DNA of 64,000 nt from an uncultured Planctomycetota bacterium (GCA_937944855.1 CALFAY010000032.1:121633-185632), one strand, 5' to 3'. Positions 27,479 through 38,535 are shown, numbered from the stretch's first letter. The notes: generated from the letters alone by a model not told the origin. A program made the numbers and translations.

Positions 27479-30400
27479 TCATTTCCAAGTTCGGCGGACG
27501 ACATCCTCGACAAATCCAAGCAACCAGTCGGTCCCGCCGCCGCGAAGCAGGTCGGCTTGGCCGTCCCGTATCAGGCTGGCATCGTTGAGAAACACATCCC
27601 CGTTGAGGCGGTCGCCCGTTCCGTTACCGCTCAGATTGGCAATCCGCTGACTCCAGGTACGTTCGGAGGTCCATTCGGCAAGCACGGCCAACAGCGCCTG
27701 GTCGTCGGCATCGTGATGGGTCCCTTCGCCCAGAAGAATGCTGCCGCCCCAGAAGGGGTGCCGACTGCCGATCAGCGTGTCGCTTCCAGGGCCGCCGATA
27801 AGGATGCTTCGGCCCGTGCCTGCCTTCAGCACGTCGTTTCCACCCTGCCCGAGCAGCACTGCCGGAAAGTCTCCAGCCGCGAGCGAGTCTTTGAACGCAC
27901 TGCCGACCAGGATTTCCCACTTGCCTTCGAGACGGAGGCTGTTGCCGCCGCCGATGCCTTGTCTTTCCCCCCGCCGCAGTCCGAGGCTGACATTGACGCC
28001 ATGCGTCGCCTGGGAGAAATCCAACTTGTCTGTGCCGCCCACGTCGATGAGGCGAATGTTGGAATGGACCGTCGCCAGACGATACGTGTCGTGGCCGTGC
28101 CCGCCGAACAGCCGCAATTCAGCCCCGAATCGCCCCGAAACCTGAATCAGGTCGTCGCCGTTGCCGCTGTGGACGACCAGGGTTTCGATGCCCGTCCATG
28201 CTCCTGCCGGTCCCCGCTCGATGGTCGCCGTCGTGCCGTTCAGGGCGATGACATCATCGCCGCTGCTGAGGATGTAGCGGAGCACGTCGTTGTTCCCCGA
28301 CCCGCCGTGGAAGGTAATCGACCCGGGAAGCGTGAAGTATCCCCCGTGGGCAAGGTCCACGGTGAGGCGATCCGACTTGGAGCTGCCGTGGATCGTGATC
28401 GACTGCACGTCCGCGATGCGGTGCCGCTCGAGTAGGCTGCCGTTGCTCTGGCGGATTTCCAGCCATTCGCCCTTGCGAAGCACGGTCCAGTCGCCGCCGC
28501 TGGCCGGCATGTTGAGCGTCCAATGGATGTGATTGGCCAGTCCAAAGTTCACCAAGCCCTGCGGCCCCACGCCGGCACTGATGACCGCATGATGGAAGCC
28601 GTTCGGATGGGTGGTCAGTCGGCGATTCGGCCCGGCATCGACCCGCACCTGATAGGCGCCGTCCGGGAGGTTGGCAAAGGCGTAGCCGCCGTCGGGTCCA
28701 GTGACGACGGACGGCTCATTGGCGTCGAGCCTGCCGTTGCCATTGAGATCAAGATAGACGGTGACGCCCGCCAGCCCGGGCTCGCCCCGGACTTCCTTGC
28801 CGTCGCGGTTGGCGTCGGCGAACACCCGGCCGTTGATCTGCCCGAGCTGGCCATTGACAAAATTGATCAGCGCGTCCTGGAACGGAGCCAGATTAACATT
28901 AATGGCATCGTTAATGACGCTGGTGTTGAGGAAGATGTGGGTGCCGAACAGCACCCAGTCATCCACAAGCATATCGAGAAGACCGTCTCCATTAAGGTCG
29001 CCGAAGGCGAGATTGGCATGGCGACCCTGGGACAGGCTGAACAGATGGGGCGACGAGCTGAACTTATAATTCCCCTGGTTGAGGCGGACGGACCAGGGCT
29101 TGTCGGGGCTTGCCGGATACAGGATCAGATCCGGCCTGAGATCGCCGTCCAGATCCTCGAGGAACACTTTATAATTGGCGGTTCCTGGGTCTTGATATTG
29201 GGTCGTCAGGATAAAGGCAGTCTGGCCGGTATTTGTCTTGCCGTTGATTTTGACTGTCGCCAATCCGAGCGTTTCGCTGATGCCGACCACGCCGGAGTTG
29301 CCTGTTACTGCGTCGAGTCTGCCGTCCCCATCGATGTCTGCAACGGCCGCGCCACCACCGATGCCGAGGTCGTAACTCACGGAATTCCCGATGGCGTTAA
29401 AGGGCGCCCGGAAGCTGCCATGTCCAAGATTCAGCGCAAAAGAAGTGCTCGGAAAACTAGTGACATTATGACGGACCGTACCGCCGCCGGCAAATACCAG
29501 ATCGATCCAGCCGTCGTTATTGAGGTCCCCCGCTGCCAGTCCCCCTCCGGCGGAAAGGGGCGTTACCGCAATGTAAGGGATGTCAAGCGGCGCCTTGTTG
29601 CCGCCGAAAATGATATAGAGGTGATAGTAGCCATATGGGCCGCTCGGATGACTGAAATAGGAAGCGGCAATGTCCTCTCGACCATCGTTGTCGAAATCGG
29701 CAACAACAAAGTGCCCACGCCGAGCATCGTCCGGCAATAAATTGGCGCCTTGACTCAATTGAAATGTGGAGGATTGCACGGTGAAATTCCGGTTTTCATT
29801 GTTAACCAGCCGATAAATAGTTCCGTTGGCGTCCACGAGCAGGAGATCGGGTCGTCCTGAGCCAGCCATGTCCGCGGCCAGCAATTGGTAATTCAACGGT
29901 AAGGGGTTGACGGTCCATGGGACGTCATAAGAAATAACATCGGGGAAAGTGCCATCGCCTCGACCGAAGAAGATGTTCACTCCCCGGTCAAAATCGATCC
30001 GCCAGGGCGTGGCAAAATCTAAATAGCCGTCTTTGTCGAAATCGGCGACGACGATGGCCGAAGCCATGCCCGCTTGACTGTTGGGTGCGTGGTTAGGTAT
30101 AAACACTGGATCGGCAAATTGCAACTGCGACTGAAACGGGCTTAATTGTCGCCAATTCGCCGGGACGCTCTGACGCACCGTGTAATCTCCGGGCACTAAA
30201 CCTTGGAAGGTGTAGCTGCCGTCGGCGGCCGACGTCGTTGTCCGAATCACCTGCCCGTTTTGCAGCAGTTCGATGGTCCAGCCTTGCAGGGGCACGGCGT
30301 TATGATCTAATCGGCCGTTGACCAGTTGATGCCCCGAGACGTTGCCCGTGATAGTGCTGTACTGCACGACGCCAAAGTTCTGATGCAGAACCTGCGGGTA

Positions 30401-33400
30401 GGGATCGTCCTGGGTCGGGGCGATGGTCACCGTGTAAGTTCCGGGCGGGATCGGCGTCGGGCCGGTCTGGAAAAAATCGATCTGCGGCATCAGCGTGACA
30501 GTGTAGGTGCCCGGTGACAGGGCCGGGAAGGCGTAGCTGCCATCCGTTCCCGTGTAGGCGCTGGCGATGTCTGTGCCATTGCTGCTGAGCGTCACCGTCC
30601 AGCCGGTCAGACCCGGTTCGTCATCCTGCTTTTGACCGTCCAGGTTCATGTCGGCGAAGACGACGCCGCTGATCGAGGCCAGCTTGTACAATCCAAAGTT
30701 GATATTGGACGGCTCTCCCGTGTATGTAAAGTTTACCGGATTCGTATTGCCTTGAATGGGAGCAAGAATATAGCCGTGCGGAATTACGATGCCTACCGAA
30801 TACTCTTGTCCGCTTTTTAGATTGGAGAAGGAGTAATAACCGGAAGGGCCAGTGATGGTGCTGGGATCGATGCCGGGATCGTACAGTGTGTTCCCGTTGG
30901 AATCCAGGAATACGGTGATGCCGGGAATAGCCTGATTGTTGTGCCCAGGTCCGGGGGCCACGTCGGTGACAAAGCCGGACAGGGGCGGCTGCGGCGTGAC
31001 CGGCCCGCTGTAGCCCGAGTTGATTGGCGGATTGACGGTGTCATGGATCACCGCATAGACGTAGTGCGGCAAGGGCAGCAGGCCGGTCAGGTCCCAGGTC
31101 GTGGGAATCACATATTCCCTGGTCTGGGGGTCGTACTGCGCGTTGGCCAGCGGCAGGTTTTGCGCCCCGGCAATTGGAATGCCGTCGTAACCCTGGTCGT
31201 CGAAATCCAGGTAGAGCGAGACGGTGGTCAGGGGCACCAGAGCGACGTCCGCTTTGGCGCGAATCTCGACCGGGACGGAGCCGGCCGCATACAGCGGCAG
31301 CGCCGCCGGTAGCGTGGCCACCGGTTTGAAGTAGAACACTTGGGAGGAGAACTTCGGCGGCGTCGAGTATTTGTTGACTCCGGAACTGACAAGCGTGAGC
31401 TTGTACACACCGGCCGGGATCGGCGTCTCCGGGTCGGAACCGACGATCTGCACATAGCCTGCGGTTGGCGTGCTCTGGTTTGTGATGAGGGAAATGCCGT
31501 TGGCCGAGGAGAATTTGTCCTGGGTTATCGTGGTGCCGTTGGGCAGCGTGACCGCCAGGGTCTGCTGCCCGCCGGCGGTCGGCCACTTGACGCCCATGAC
31601 CAGTTTGGTGACACCGGCAGGTACGGGGAAGTTGCTGGAATACTCGAACTGTGTGGGGGCTTTCTGCTCGGTTTCGTTCTTGATGCTGTCCACGTCATCG
31701 CTGCCGATTACGGAAAAATCGCCAGTAAAGTCCACTTTGAAGCCGATGGTTTCGGTGTCCACGAGGAGGTCCACTTCCGTCCAGACGGCCACGTAGCTGT
31801 GCGAGGGCGGCGCGTCAAAGCGGTAGAGGAACGCGAAGTCCACGCCGCCGATTTCGTCGCCGCCGATAAACGGCACAAAGTCCGGGACGTTCACGTCGGC
31901 TTCGCCGCGGAACATGATCTCGTCGTGTTTGCCAACGCGGACGTCCATCTCGGCTCGCACGCTGAAGGTGCCGTCGAGCCAGTCCACCTCCAAACCCGTG
32001 CGGTAATCATTTTCGGACCAGTTGAGGTCAACCCAGCATGTCCCCTTGGCGAGCAGGGCCTGCGTGGAGCCGTCCACCGGATCGGTCCAGGCTCCGATGA
32101 TGAACGACCCCTTCAGTTCCAAATGGTCCTGGTCCACCAGGAACTCCCCGCTAGCCTTAAACAGGGCCACGTCGAGCTTATCAAAGAGGTGAATCTTCGG
32201 TCCCCAGGTGAGCGTCAGCGACCCAGCGACCAGGAAGGTCTTTGCCGACGTGGTCAGGCCTTTAAGCTCGGCGTCGATGGCAGTGATGAATACGCCAGTA
32301 TCGCCTACGGGAATTTGAACCCCGTGTTCTCCGATCTTGATGCCGTTTAAACCCTCCTCGTTGAAGTCGATCTCCATAGTCAGTCCGCGATCCATCAGGG
32401 GCAGCCACAAACTGCCGCCGAAATCGACCTCAACCGGTCCGCCATTGTTGGAAAACGACACGAACAGGTCGTCGATCACGAACGTGCCGAGGTACAGATC
32501 ATCGAACTGAATCTTGAAGTTATGGATCTGCAAGGTGCCGTTGTCGATGACGATGCCGGGGTGGCCCGCCGCTCCGACCGTCGCTGAGGCGTTAAACAGA
32601 ATCGGAATACTCATCGAGCCGGCGATGGTGTACACGCCGTTGGACTGGTAGGTCAGCGTGAAGTTGTGCGGCTCGAAGACCAGAGGGCCGAGCGTGAAAT
32701 TGCGGTCGATGACCAGTCGGACGCTTTCCAAAGTTCCCGTCGTAGCGGAAAGGACGATGCCAGGATCGGTCTGATCGCCGAGGCTGCCCTGCATGTAGGC
32801 CCCGGTGATGTCGAACGACGCATCGCCCCAGATCTCCCAGCGCTGCTGGGTAAGGTTAAGATGCATCGTCGGATGGTCCAGTTCGAAAGGCAGCGTGAAG
32901 AGTTCGAGCTTCTCGTCGATGCTGATTGCCGACGAAGTCACCGCTCCGCCTTGCAAAACCAGGCCGGGCTGCGAGCGCGTGCCGAGACTATGTGCCGTCG
33001 AAGCGATGCCGCCATCGGACGAGTACACGCCCACCGGCCCGTAGCTGATGAAGGCCCCTAAGTTGCCGTCGAAGGCGATGGCCATGCCCGGGCTGGGGTC
33101 GATGGCCAAGCCGAACAGGGCGAAGCGGTTGTTCGGACCCGTGGCCGAGACGTTGGCCGTGTAGGTGCCCGGCAAGCTGATCCCCGTGTGATCGAGCGTG
33201 AGGTGGAAACCCTCGGCGACCGGAGCGACCAGTCCCGTCAATTGAGCGAAGGAGAGCTGACCCTGGAGCTGGACCTGGCTGTCTGAGGTGCTGCCGCCGT
33301 CGGGGTTGGCCAGGATCAGCGTGTTGGTTACGAAATTGGCCGTGAAATTGGCTCCCTGGTTCTCGTGGAAGCCGACGCTCAGGCCGCCGCTCAAGGCTGC

Positions 33401-33799
33401 CCCGGAACCGACCAGGGCGGATACGTCCAACGATGCGGTTCCCTGCCACAACGCGATCGCGGAGGGCGTCGGCTGGATGATCGAGATGATCGAGCCGTCC
33501 ACGTTGAACGACGATCCCCCGGAACTGAAGGCGACCGAGCCGTTGATCTGCACCAGCGGCCGGAAATCCTCGCCCTGGGTCGGGGTCAGGCCGAGTTGGA
33601 TGACGCCGTTGGCGGAGTAGTCCGGCCCCGTGTTGAAGTCGCCGAAGAACTGAAGCGGTCCCAGCGTCACCGCGGAGGCCGGGACCAGGCGATCTTCCAG
33701 GATTTCCAGGTTCAGACCACGTCGGGAACGTTGACTGGAACGACGGCGCAACACGCGCGCACGACCCCGGTTACCGAGGCGATTCCGGTTGAAGAACAT
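27479..33799 (-). CDS. giant exported protein: LEDRLVPA leader, SdrD-B, FG-GAP and RTX-like repeats
   Basis: 2,106 residues. The N-terminus is very basic and then carries LEILEDRLVPAS, the planctomycete export-associated motif of giant surface proteins. A long beta-rich region (about 45-850) follows. Three SdrD B-like/Cna-B-like modules lie at about 940-1210 (for example GVVFADMNLDGQKQDDEPGL). An FG-GAP/VCBS-like propeller lies at about 1236-1613 (VADFDKDGYLDFATP, FGDLNGDGLLDML). A fourth SdrD-B module is at about 1653-1723. The C-terminus has RTX-like calcium repeats (GGPGSDTLIG, GQGGNDVL). This is most likely a cell-surface adhesin or matrix protein. No C-terminal PEP-CTERM is seen. A consensus promoter lies upstream. 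Confidence 0.85.
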   Translation of the reverse strand: MFFNRNRLGNRGRARVLRRRSSQRSRRGLNLEILEDRLVPASAVTLGPLQFFGDFNTGPDYSANGVIQLGLTPTQGEDFRPLVQINGSVAFSSGGSSFNVDGSIISIIQPTPSAIALWQGTASLDVSALVGSGAALSGGLSVGFHENQGANFTANFVTNTLILANPDGGSTSDSQVQLQGQLSFAQLTGLVAPVAEGFHLTLDHTGISLPGTYTANVSATGPNNRFALFGLAIDPSPGMAIAFDGNLGAFISYGPVGVYSSDGGIASTAHSLGTRSQPGLVLQGGAVTSSAISIDEKLELFTLPFELDHPTMHLNLTQQRWEIWGDASFDITGAYMQGSLGDQTDPGIVLSATTGTLESVRLVIDRNFTLGPLVFEPHNFTLTYQSNGVYTIAGSMSIPILFNASATVGAAGHPGIVIDNGTLQIHNFKIQFDDLYLGTFVIDDLFVSFSNNGGPVEVDFGGSLWLPLMDRGLTMEIDFNEEGLNGIKIGEHGVQIPVGDTGVFITAIDAELKGLTTSAKTFLVAGSLTLTWGPKIHLFDKLDVALFKASGEFLVDQDHLELKGSFIIGAWTDPVDGSTQALLAKGTCWVDLNWSENDYRTGLEVDWLDGTFSVRAEMDVRVGKHDEIMFRGEADVNVPDFVPFIGGDEIGGVDFAFLYRFDAPPSHSYVAVWTEVDLLVDTETIGFKVDFTGDFSVIGSDDVDSIKNETEQKAPTQFEYSSNFPVPAGVTKLVMGVKWPTAGGQQTLAVTLPNGTTITQDKFSSANGISLITNQSTPTAGYVQIVGSDPETPIPAGVYKLTLVSSGVNKYSTPPKFSSQVFYFKPVATLPAALPLYAAGSVPVEIRAKADVALVPLTTVSLYLDFDDQGYDGIPIAGAQNLPLANAQYDPQTREYVIPTTWDLTGLLPLPHYVYAVIHDTVNPPINSGYSGPVTPQPPLSGFVTDVAPGPGHNNQAIPGITVFLDSNGNTLYDPGIDPSTITGPSGYYSFSNLKSGQEYSVGIVIPHGYILAPIQGNTNPVNFTYTGEPSNINFGLYKLASISGVVFADMNLDGQKQDDEPGLTGWTVTLSSNGTDIASAYTGTDGSYAFPALSPGTYTVTLMPQIDFFQTGPTPIPPGTYTVTIAPTQDDPYPQVLHQNFGVVQYSTITGNVSGHQLVNGRLDHNAVPLQGWTIELLQNGQVIRTTTSAADGSYTFQGLVPGDYTVRQSVPANWRQLSPFQSQLQFADPVFIPNHAPNSQAGMASAIVVADFDKDGYLDFATPWRIDFDRGVNIFFGRGDGTFPDVISYDVPWTVNPLPLNYQLLAADMAGSGRPDLLLVDANGTIYRLVNNENRNFTVQSSTFQLSQGANLLPDDARRGHFVVADFDNDGREDIAASYFSHPSGPYGYYHLYIIFGGNKAPLDIPYIAVTPLSAGGGLAAGDLNNDGWIDLVFAGGGTVRHNVTSFPSTSFALNLGHGSFRAPFNAIGNSVSYDLGIGGGAAVADIDGDGRLDAVTGNSGVVGISETLGLATVKINGKTNTGQTAFILTTQYQDPGTANYKVFLEDLDGDLRPDLILYPASPDKPWSVRLNQGNYKFSSSPHLFSLSQGRHANLAFGDLNGDGLLDMLVDDWVLFGTHIFLNTSVINDAINVNLAPFQDALINFVNGQLGQINGRVFADANRDGKEVRGEPGLAGVTVYLDLNGNGRLDANEPSVVTGPDGGYAFANLPDGAYQVRVDAGPNRRLTTHPNGFHHAVISAGVGPQGLVNFGLANHIHWTLNMPASGGDWTVLRKGEWLEIRQSNGSLLERHRIADVQSITIHGSSKSDRLTVDLAHGGYFTLPGSITFHGGSGNNDVLRYILSSGDDVIALNGTTATIERGPAGAWTGIETLVVHSGNGDDLIQVSGRFGAELRLFGGHGHDTYRLATVHSNIRLIDVGGTDKLDFSQATHGVNVSLGLRRGERQGIGGGNSLRLEGKWEILVGSAFKDSLAAGDFPAVLLGQGGNDVLKAGTGRSILIGGPGSDTLIGSRHPFWGGSILLGEGTHHDADDQALLAVLAEWTSERTWSQRIANLSGNGTGDRLNGDVFLNDASLIRDGQADLLRGGGTDWLLGFVEDVVRRTWK

Positions 33800-34158
33800 C
33801 GTTGGGTCTCCGCTCGCCGGGAACGTCTGGTTCCGTCGGTCAGTTCGGGAGGGAGACCAGCATCGGCGAGCAGGAAATGCCTGGAGGCCCTACCGGATTG
33901 ACGTCAGGGTGTCAGGGATTCACCGGTTTATTCCACCATGATAAACATGGCCTGAGTTGCCTGTCAAGTTTTACTCTCCCAGCATAAATCGTGGGTTCGT
34001 GGACAACATGGACTTCCTACGTCAGGTATGCGATTTTGGATCGTGGGTTGCTTTTCCGGCCCCGACGTCTGCAAAGGCTGGCAGGCTTTCCTGGGTGAGG
34101 CGAGACGATCCAAGTCGCACCGCCGCTGTGACATGCGGTCCAGGTACCCGGCCTATCC
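33800..34158. other. intergenic region between kinase-TPR gene and giant gene
   Basis: 359 bases with no convincing gene. It holds the leader and promoter of the giant gene (see 33938-33967). The rest, below the kinase stop, shows nothing recognisable. Confidence 0.6.
33938..33967 (-). promoter_or_regulatory. sigma70-type promoter of the giant protein gene
   Basis: On the minus strand TTGACA (33967-33962) is separated by 18 bases from TATCAT (33943-33938), a perfect -35 and a 5/6 -10 box. Transcription would begin near 33930, leaving a leader of about 130 bases before the ATG at 33799. Confidence 0.6.
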
Positions 34159-37100
34159 TCACTTGTTAGCGGCCCGCTCTGCTTCCAACTTGTCGCGCCA
34201 CTTTGCCGCGTCGTCTTTTCGCTCCCAGAGTTCGTAGAGCTGCACCAGACGTTCGACGGCCTCCATCAGGCAGACCTTAAATTGCGATGGAATGGCCTGT
34301 TCTCGGGTCTTCATGCCTTCGTAGCCCTTGAGCAGAAGTGGCTCGGCCTCGGCAAGGAGCCTGACTTTTTCCGCCTGGTCGCTGACGGTTCCCGCTCGAC
34401 CAAGCAAGGTGGAGCCAAGTAAGGACATGGTGTTGAAGGCGGTCCAGGTCTCCGCCTGATGTTTTTCACGAATCTTCAGGCACTCGCGGAGGGCGGCTTC
34501 CGCCTCCGTCCACTTCATCTGTTGTGCCAAGTCCCAGGCGAGGCCTGTCAGTTCGGCGGCGCAGTCGGGATGTTCCGGCCGCTTCTGCTGCCTGATGTGT
34601 TCGAGCCACTTCCGCCGCCATGCTTCGGCCTTGGCAAACTGCCTGGCGTGCTCGCAACTGTTGATCGTGATGCTCAGGATTGGACCAGCGTTTTTGTGCG
34701 TGAAACGGCGTTGCTCGACGGTCGAAGCCTCCTTCTCGAAGAGCGGTAAGACAACTTCGAGCTTCCCGGCCGATCGGGCGACATCGGACAAGTCCTGCAT
34801 CGTTTGCAGAGTTTCAGACCGATCAAGGCCGAGGTTCTTGACGCGGGCGTCATAAAACTCCCGCAGGATCGGAAACCCTTCCGTCAGGTTCCCGGCCTTG
34901 CAGAACACAATGGCGGCCTGACCGAGCGTGGCAAGCGTGTACGGATGATCGGGTCCCAGCCGGCTGCGCATCTGTTCCAAGGTCTCTTTATAACACGCTA
35001 AAGCCAGTTCCTTTTTTCCCGCCACCCAGTAAGCGCGGGCCAGGCTATCCATGTTGAAAAGCGTTTCCGGGTTGTCGATGCCCAGCTTTTCCTTGTTCAC
35101 CTGGACGATCCGCTCGAACAAGATGACGGACTCGTCAAGCCTGTTTGCGGCCTCATAAGCGGCTGCCAGACCGCGCATGGCTAGAAGGGTATTGGGATGG
35201 TCCGACCCCAGGAGACGCTCAGCATCAGCTTTAAACTGTTCGATCAGGGAAAGCCGTTTCTCAATGGGAAAAGAGTCAGGCTGATCTTTGCTCAAGGCAG
35301 TATATGCGATGTATAAAGCGCCGCGACAACTCAGGAGCAGCGTCTCCTCCGAGACGGCCCCGGACTCGACCTCCTGTTGTACCATCCTGATCAGATTCTC
35401 ATAAATGGCGATCGCTGGAGGCAGTTGCCCCGAGGCATGATAAACCTGAGCCAGGGCAAGCTGAGGAAACATGGTGCGGCGGTCGTTGGCAGCGTAGCGC
35501 TTTTTAGCGAGTTCCGCGATATTCTGGATCTTAGGCAGACCCAGCCCGAGCTGAAGGAGCAGTTGGACGCTGTCCGCGCCTCCGATCTCGGCCCGGAACG
35601 CGATCATGGTCCGTAAATCAATGACAAGTCGGACTGCATTCCAGACCCCTTCCAGGGCCATGTCCGCGGGATCTTCGCCAAGGGGCTTGGAGCTTGCAAG
35701 AAGCAGCTTCTCCAGTTGCCCTACGATTTCTAAAAGGGTTGAAACGGCATCTCGATATTGCGTGGCCATGATGTGAATTAAGAACAAGTTGATCTGACTG
35801 GCCAAGGCGGCGGGATGATCGGGTCCAAATTTGTTTTTTAGCAAATCTCCAGAGGCTCTCGCAAAAGTGATCGCTTTTTCATATTCTGCGATGGCGGCGT
35901 AGGCCTCGCTGATCGTCTGGAGCACGTCCGCCTGGACTTCGGGCTGATTGGGGAACTTGGCTTCGATCCTGCCCGGCGCAAACTCCTGGGCAGCCAGATC
36001 CAGCAGCTCGCGGACGGTCAGATCATGTCTGGCCTTGTCGGCTCGATTAACTCCCCGTAATTGCAGGATGTGCCTGCGGACATTGACAAGCTGAAGCAGG
36101 TCGTTGCGGAAGAAATCACGGACGGCGACGGCGCTGGCGCGTTCCCGATTGGCCTGGTCGCGCTCCTGTTGGGCCTGGCGCTGGTTGTCCTCCGCCCGCT
36201 GGCGTTCCTGCTCTTTGAGGTCGCGTTCCTTGAGTGCCTTGGCTTCATTGGCCTGGGCCAGGGCTTCGGCTTGCAGGGCACGACCCATCGGCCACAAACT
36301 GACGCCCAGTCCGGCCAGCAGAACCGAGGCGACGGCGATTGCCGAGTATTGCACGGTGCGTCTTCTCTTGCGTTGTTCGGCCTCCCGCACGAGGGCTTGT
36401 GCCCGCTCCAACTCCGCCTTGCGTGCGCGAAGTTCGGCTTCATTGCGGATCCTGGCCACTTCCTGAGCGACTTCCTGGCCGTTTGCAGGACGATCCTCAG
36501 GATGAACGGACAGACAACGCTTGCACAGCGCGATGATTCCCGGCTCGGCTCCGCTGCTGTCCAGAAGTTTGAAGACCTCTCGCAAATCGCCCCGAAGGGC
36601 CTGAAGACGGACGAGTTGAACATCCTTCCCCTTGTAGGGAGGCTGGCCGGTCAGGACCTGGCACAGGATGGCTCCCAAGGCGAAGACGTCGCTGCGGGGG
36701 CCGAGGTTGTGAATATCCCCCGCCGCCTGTTCGGGAGACATGTAGCTTGGCGTCCCGAGCACGCTGCCGGTGCGGGTGGCACTGGAAGCGGGCGGGGTGT
36801 TTGTACCGCTCACCATAGAGACGGTGGCCTGGGGATGGACCGTGGTGGAAGGGGGACTGGAGCCTGATTCCAAGGGTTCCTCGAGCACTTTTGCCAGGCC
36901 CCAATCCATGACCTGGACCTCGCCGAAGGCCCCGACCATGACGTTCGCGGGTTTGAGATCGCGATGGATGACGCCGTGGGCATGGGCATAGCCGACGGCA
37001 TGGCAAATCTGCTCGAAGATGGCGAGCCAGCGGCCCAGGTCTCGACTTCCCGGCCCCTCGCCATCGGCCCGGATTCCCTGGGGCGGGGTGGGGGAATCGT

Positions 37101-37449
37101 CGGCAACTGGCTCCGCCTGCTCGCTGTGCTGGCTTTCTTCCAGCAGCTTTTGCAACGTCTTCCCCGTGATCAGCTTCATGGCCAGCCAGGGGGGGCCGTC
37201 AGGCAGGGTTCCCAGAGCGTAAACCGGCGGGATGTTCGGGTGCGGCAGCTTCGCGGTGATTTTCGCTTCGTTGAGGAAGCGGACGGGATCGGCGTGGAGT
37301 AGAAGAGTTTTGATGGCCACCTGACGGTCGAACTGGAGATCAGTAGCGGCGAACACGACTCCCATGCCGCCCCGACCGATTTCCTCGATCAGCTCCTATC
37401 CGGGTATGCGCGGCAGCGATTGGTGAGGGAAACTGGGATCCTTGGGCAT
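34159..37449 (-). pseudogene. Ser/Thr protein kinase with TPR tail, interrupted by in-frame TAG
   Basis: The track ORF (37365-34159, 1,068 residues) begins inside the Gly-rich loop (GGMGVVFAATD). Upstream in the same frame I read ATG at 37449 giving MPKDPSFPHQSLPRIPG, then TAG (37398-37396), then ELIEEIGRGGMGVVF. The family has PGY/F-E at this point, so a Tyr codon has probably become amber. The rest is intact: VAIK Lys, HRDLKPANVMV, DWGLAKV, PSYMSPEQA, a membrane helix (about residues 342-365 of the track ORF), an Arg/Gln-rich coiled coil, and TPR-like repeats (about 560-1000). Initiation at the internal ATG 37365 would lose part of the ATP loop. It is either a recent nonsense mutation or a sequencing error. 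Confidence 0.75.
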
Positions 37450-37747
37450 GACCGACTTTGTTTTCCCCTGTGCGGGAAACGAAAAAAACGATCCGCTTCC
37501 CGCCGAGCACTCAAACGACACTCGTCAAGACCGGCGCAGCTGCGCTACCCGTTGAATCCAGACCGCCAGCCGGTTGCCTTGACATCGCCACAGACAAGCC
37601 CTATAGGCTCATCCGTTCCGTTGCGAAGCAGCGCAAACCCACCGGTTGGGAAACGCAGCAGACGCGGGAGTCGGCGGCGTTTTCCGGTTTTGTTGCGTTC
37701 GTGCCAGCGGGCAGTGCTGGGGCAAATCGGGGGACTTGGGGCAGCCC
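37450..37747. other. divergent intergenic region
   Basis: 298 bases between the kinase start and the MazG-like gene. It contains a good plus-strand promoter (37579-37607). No gene is seen. Confidence 0.6.
37579..37607 (+). promoter_or_regulatory. sigma70-type promoter of the MazG-like gene
   Basis: TTGACA (37579-37584), a 17-base spacer, then TATAGG (37602-37607). The predicted start leaves about 135 bases of leader before ATG 37748. Confidence 0.5.
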
Positions 37748-38098
37748 ATGCCGGACGACGTCACAACCATCCGCGAGTTGCGCCAGCGCATGGCGAACTT
37801 CGTCGCTGAGCGCGACTGGAGCCAGTTTCACAGTCCGAAGAACCTGGCGATGGGCCTGGCGGTCGAAGCGGCGGAACTGATGGAACATTTTCTGTGGATC
37901 GACAATGCCGAGTCGTTCGCGGTCGCCAAGGACGCGGATCGTCTCCGGGCCATCGGCGAAGAAATGGCCGACGTGGCCTGCTATCTCCTGGCGATGGCCA
38001 ACGTGCTCGACCTCGACCTCAGTTCCGCCATCGTGGACAAACTGGCCAAGAATGCCGTCAAGTATCCGGTCGAACGCTATCGCGGCCGGTACGAGTGA
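37748..38098 (+). CDS. MazG-like nucleotide pyrophosphohydrolase
   Basis: About 116 residues, an all-alpha NTP pyrophosphohydrolase of the RS21-C6/dCTPase type. The metal-binding signature E-x2-E...E-x2-D is visible as EAAELMEHFLW and GEEMADVACYLLAMAN. It hydrolyses non-canonical or excess (d)NTPs to NMP and PPi, a housecleaning role. The track starts at 37646; I chose ATG 37748 (MPDDVTTIRELRQRM) because the first helix begins there and family length fits. Stands alone. Confidence 0.88.
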   Translation: MPDDVTTIRELRQRMANFVAERDWSQFHSPKNLAMGLAVEAAELMEHFLWIDNAESFAVAKDADRLRAIGEEMADVACYLLAMANVLDLDLSSAIVDKLAKNAVKYPVERYRGRYE

Positions 38099-38535
38099 GG
38101 CGAAGGATCGGGCGATGCAGCGCCGGGGGGAAAAGTCTCGACTCGGCAAATTTTTCATTTGCATCGTGGACCGAGGCGGTCTAGCCTACGGCTTTTCCGC
38201 TCCGAGAACTCCGCGATGCTTTTGCCAACACCCGGTCAGGACGACTGCGGTTCAGGGAAAGGATTCCGTGTTCCCACGACGCAGTTTTAGCCGAAAGGAA
38301 TCAGAAGACGGGCTGGGCTTGAGATGGCGACGGGGTGTTGCTACCATGCGGCCCGCAAAACGGGAGGCAATGCCTGACGACCAGGAGGGGAAGTTCGAAG
38401 TAGCAGGTTCCCGGCAACGCCTCAGACCCGTGTGACCCGCACCGAACGTGGACAGGGAAGGTCCGGAAAAGGGAGTCGGCAAGCGCGGCTCGCGTCGGCA
38501 GACGGAACCGCGAAGCGCACAGGGAAGGAGTCCTC
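38099..38535. other. 437-base intergenic gap before rimI
   Basis: No supported ORF on either strand. The last 120 bases are GC-rich with short inverted segments (GGCAAGCGCGGC...GCGTCGGC) and could be a structured leader or small RNA, but I cannot assign a family. Confidence 0.4.

Noticed and set aside
38440-38500. SRP-RNA-like string GGTCCGGAAAAGGG
   Set aside because: Resembles the GGTCCGGAAGGAAGCAG loop of 4.5S RNA, but the stem bases after GGAA do not pair and the 3' conserved strand is absent.
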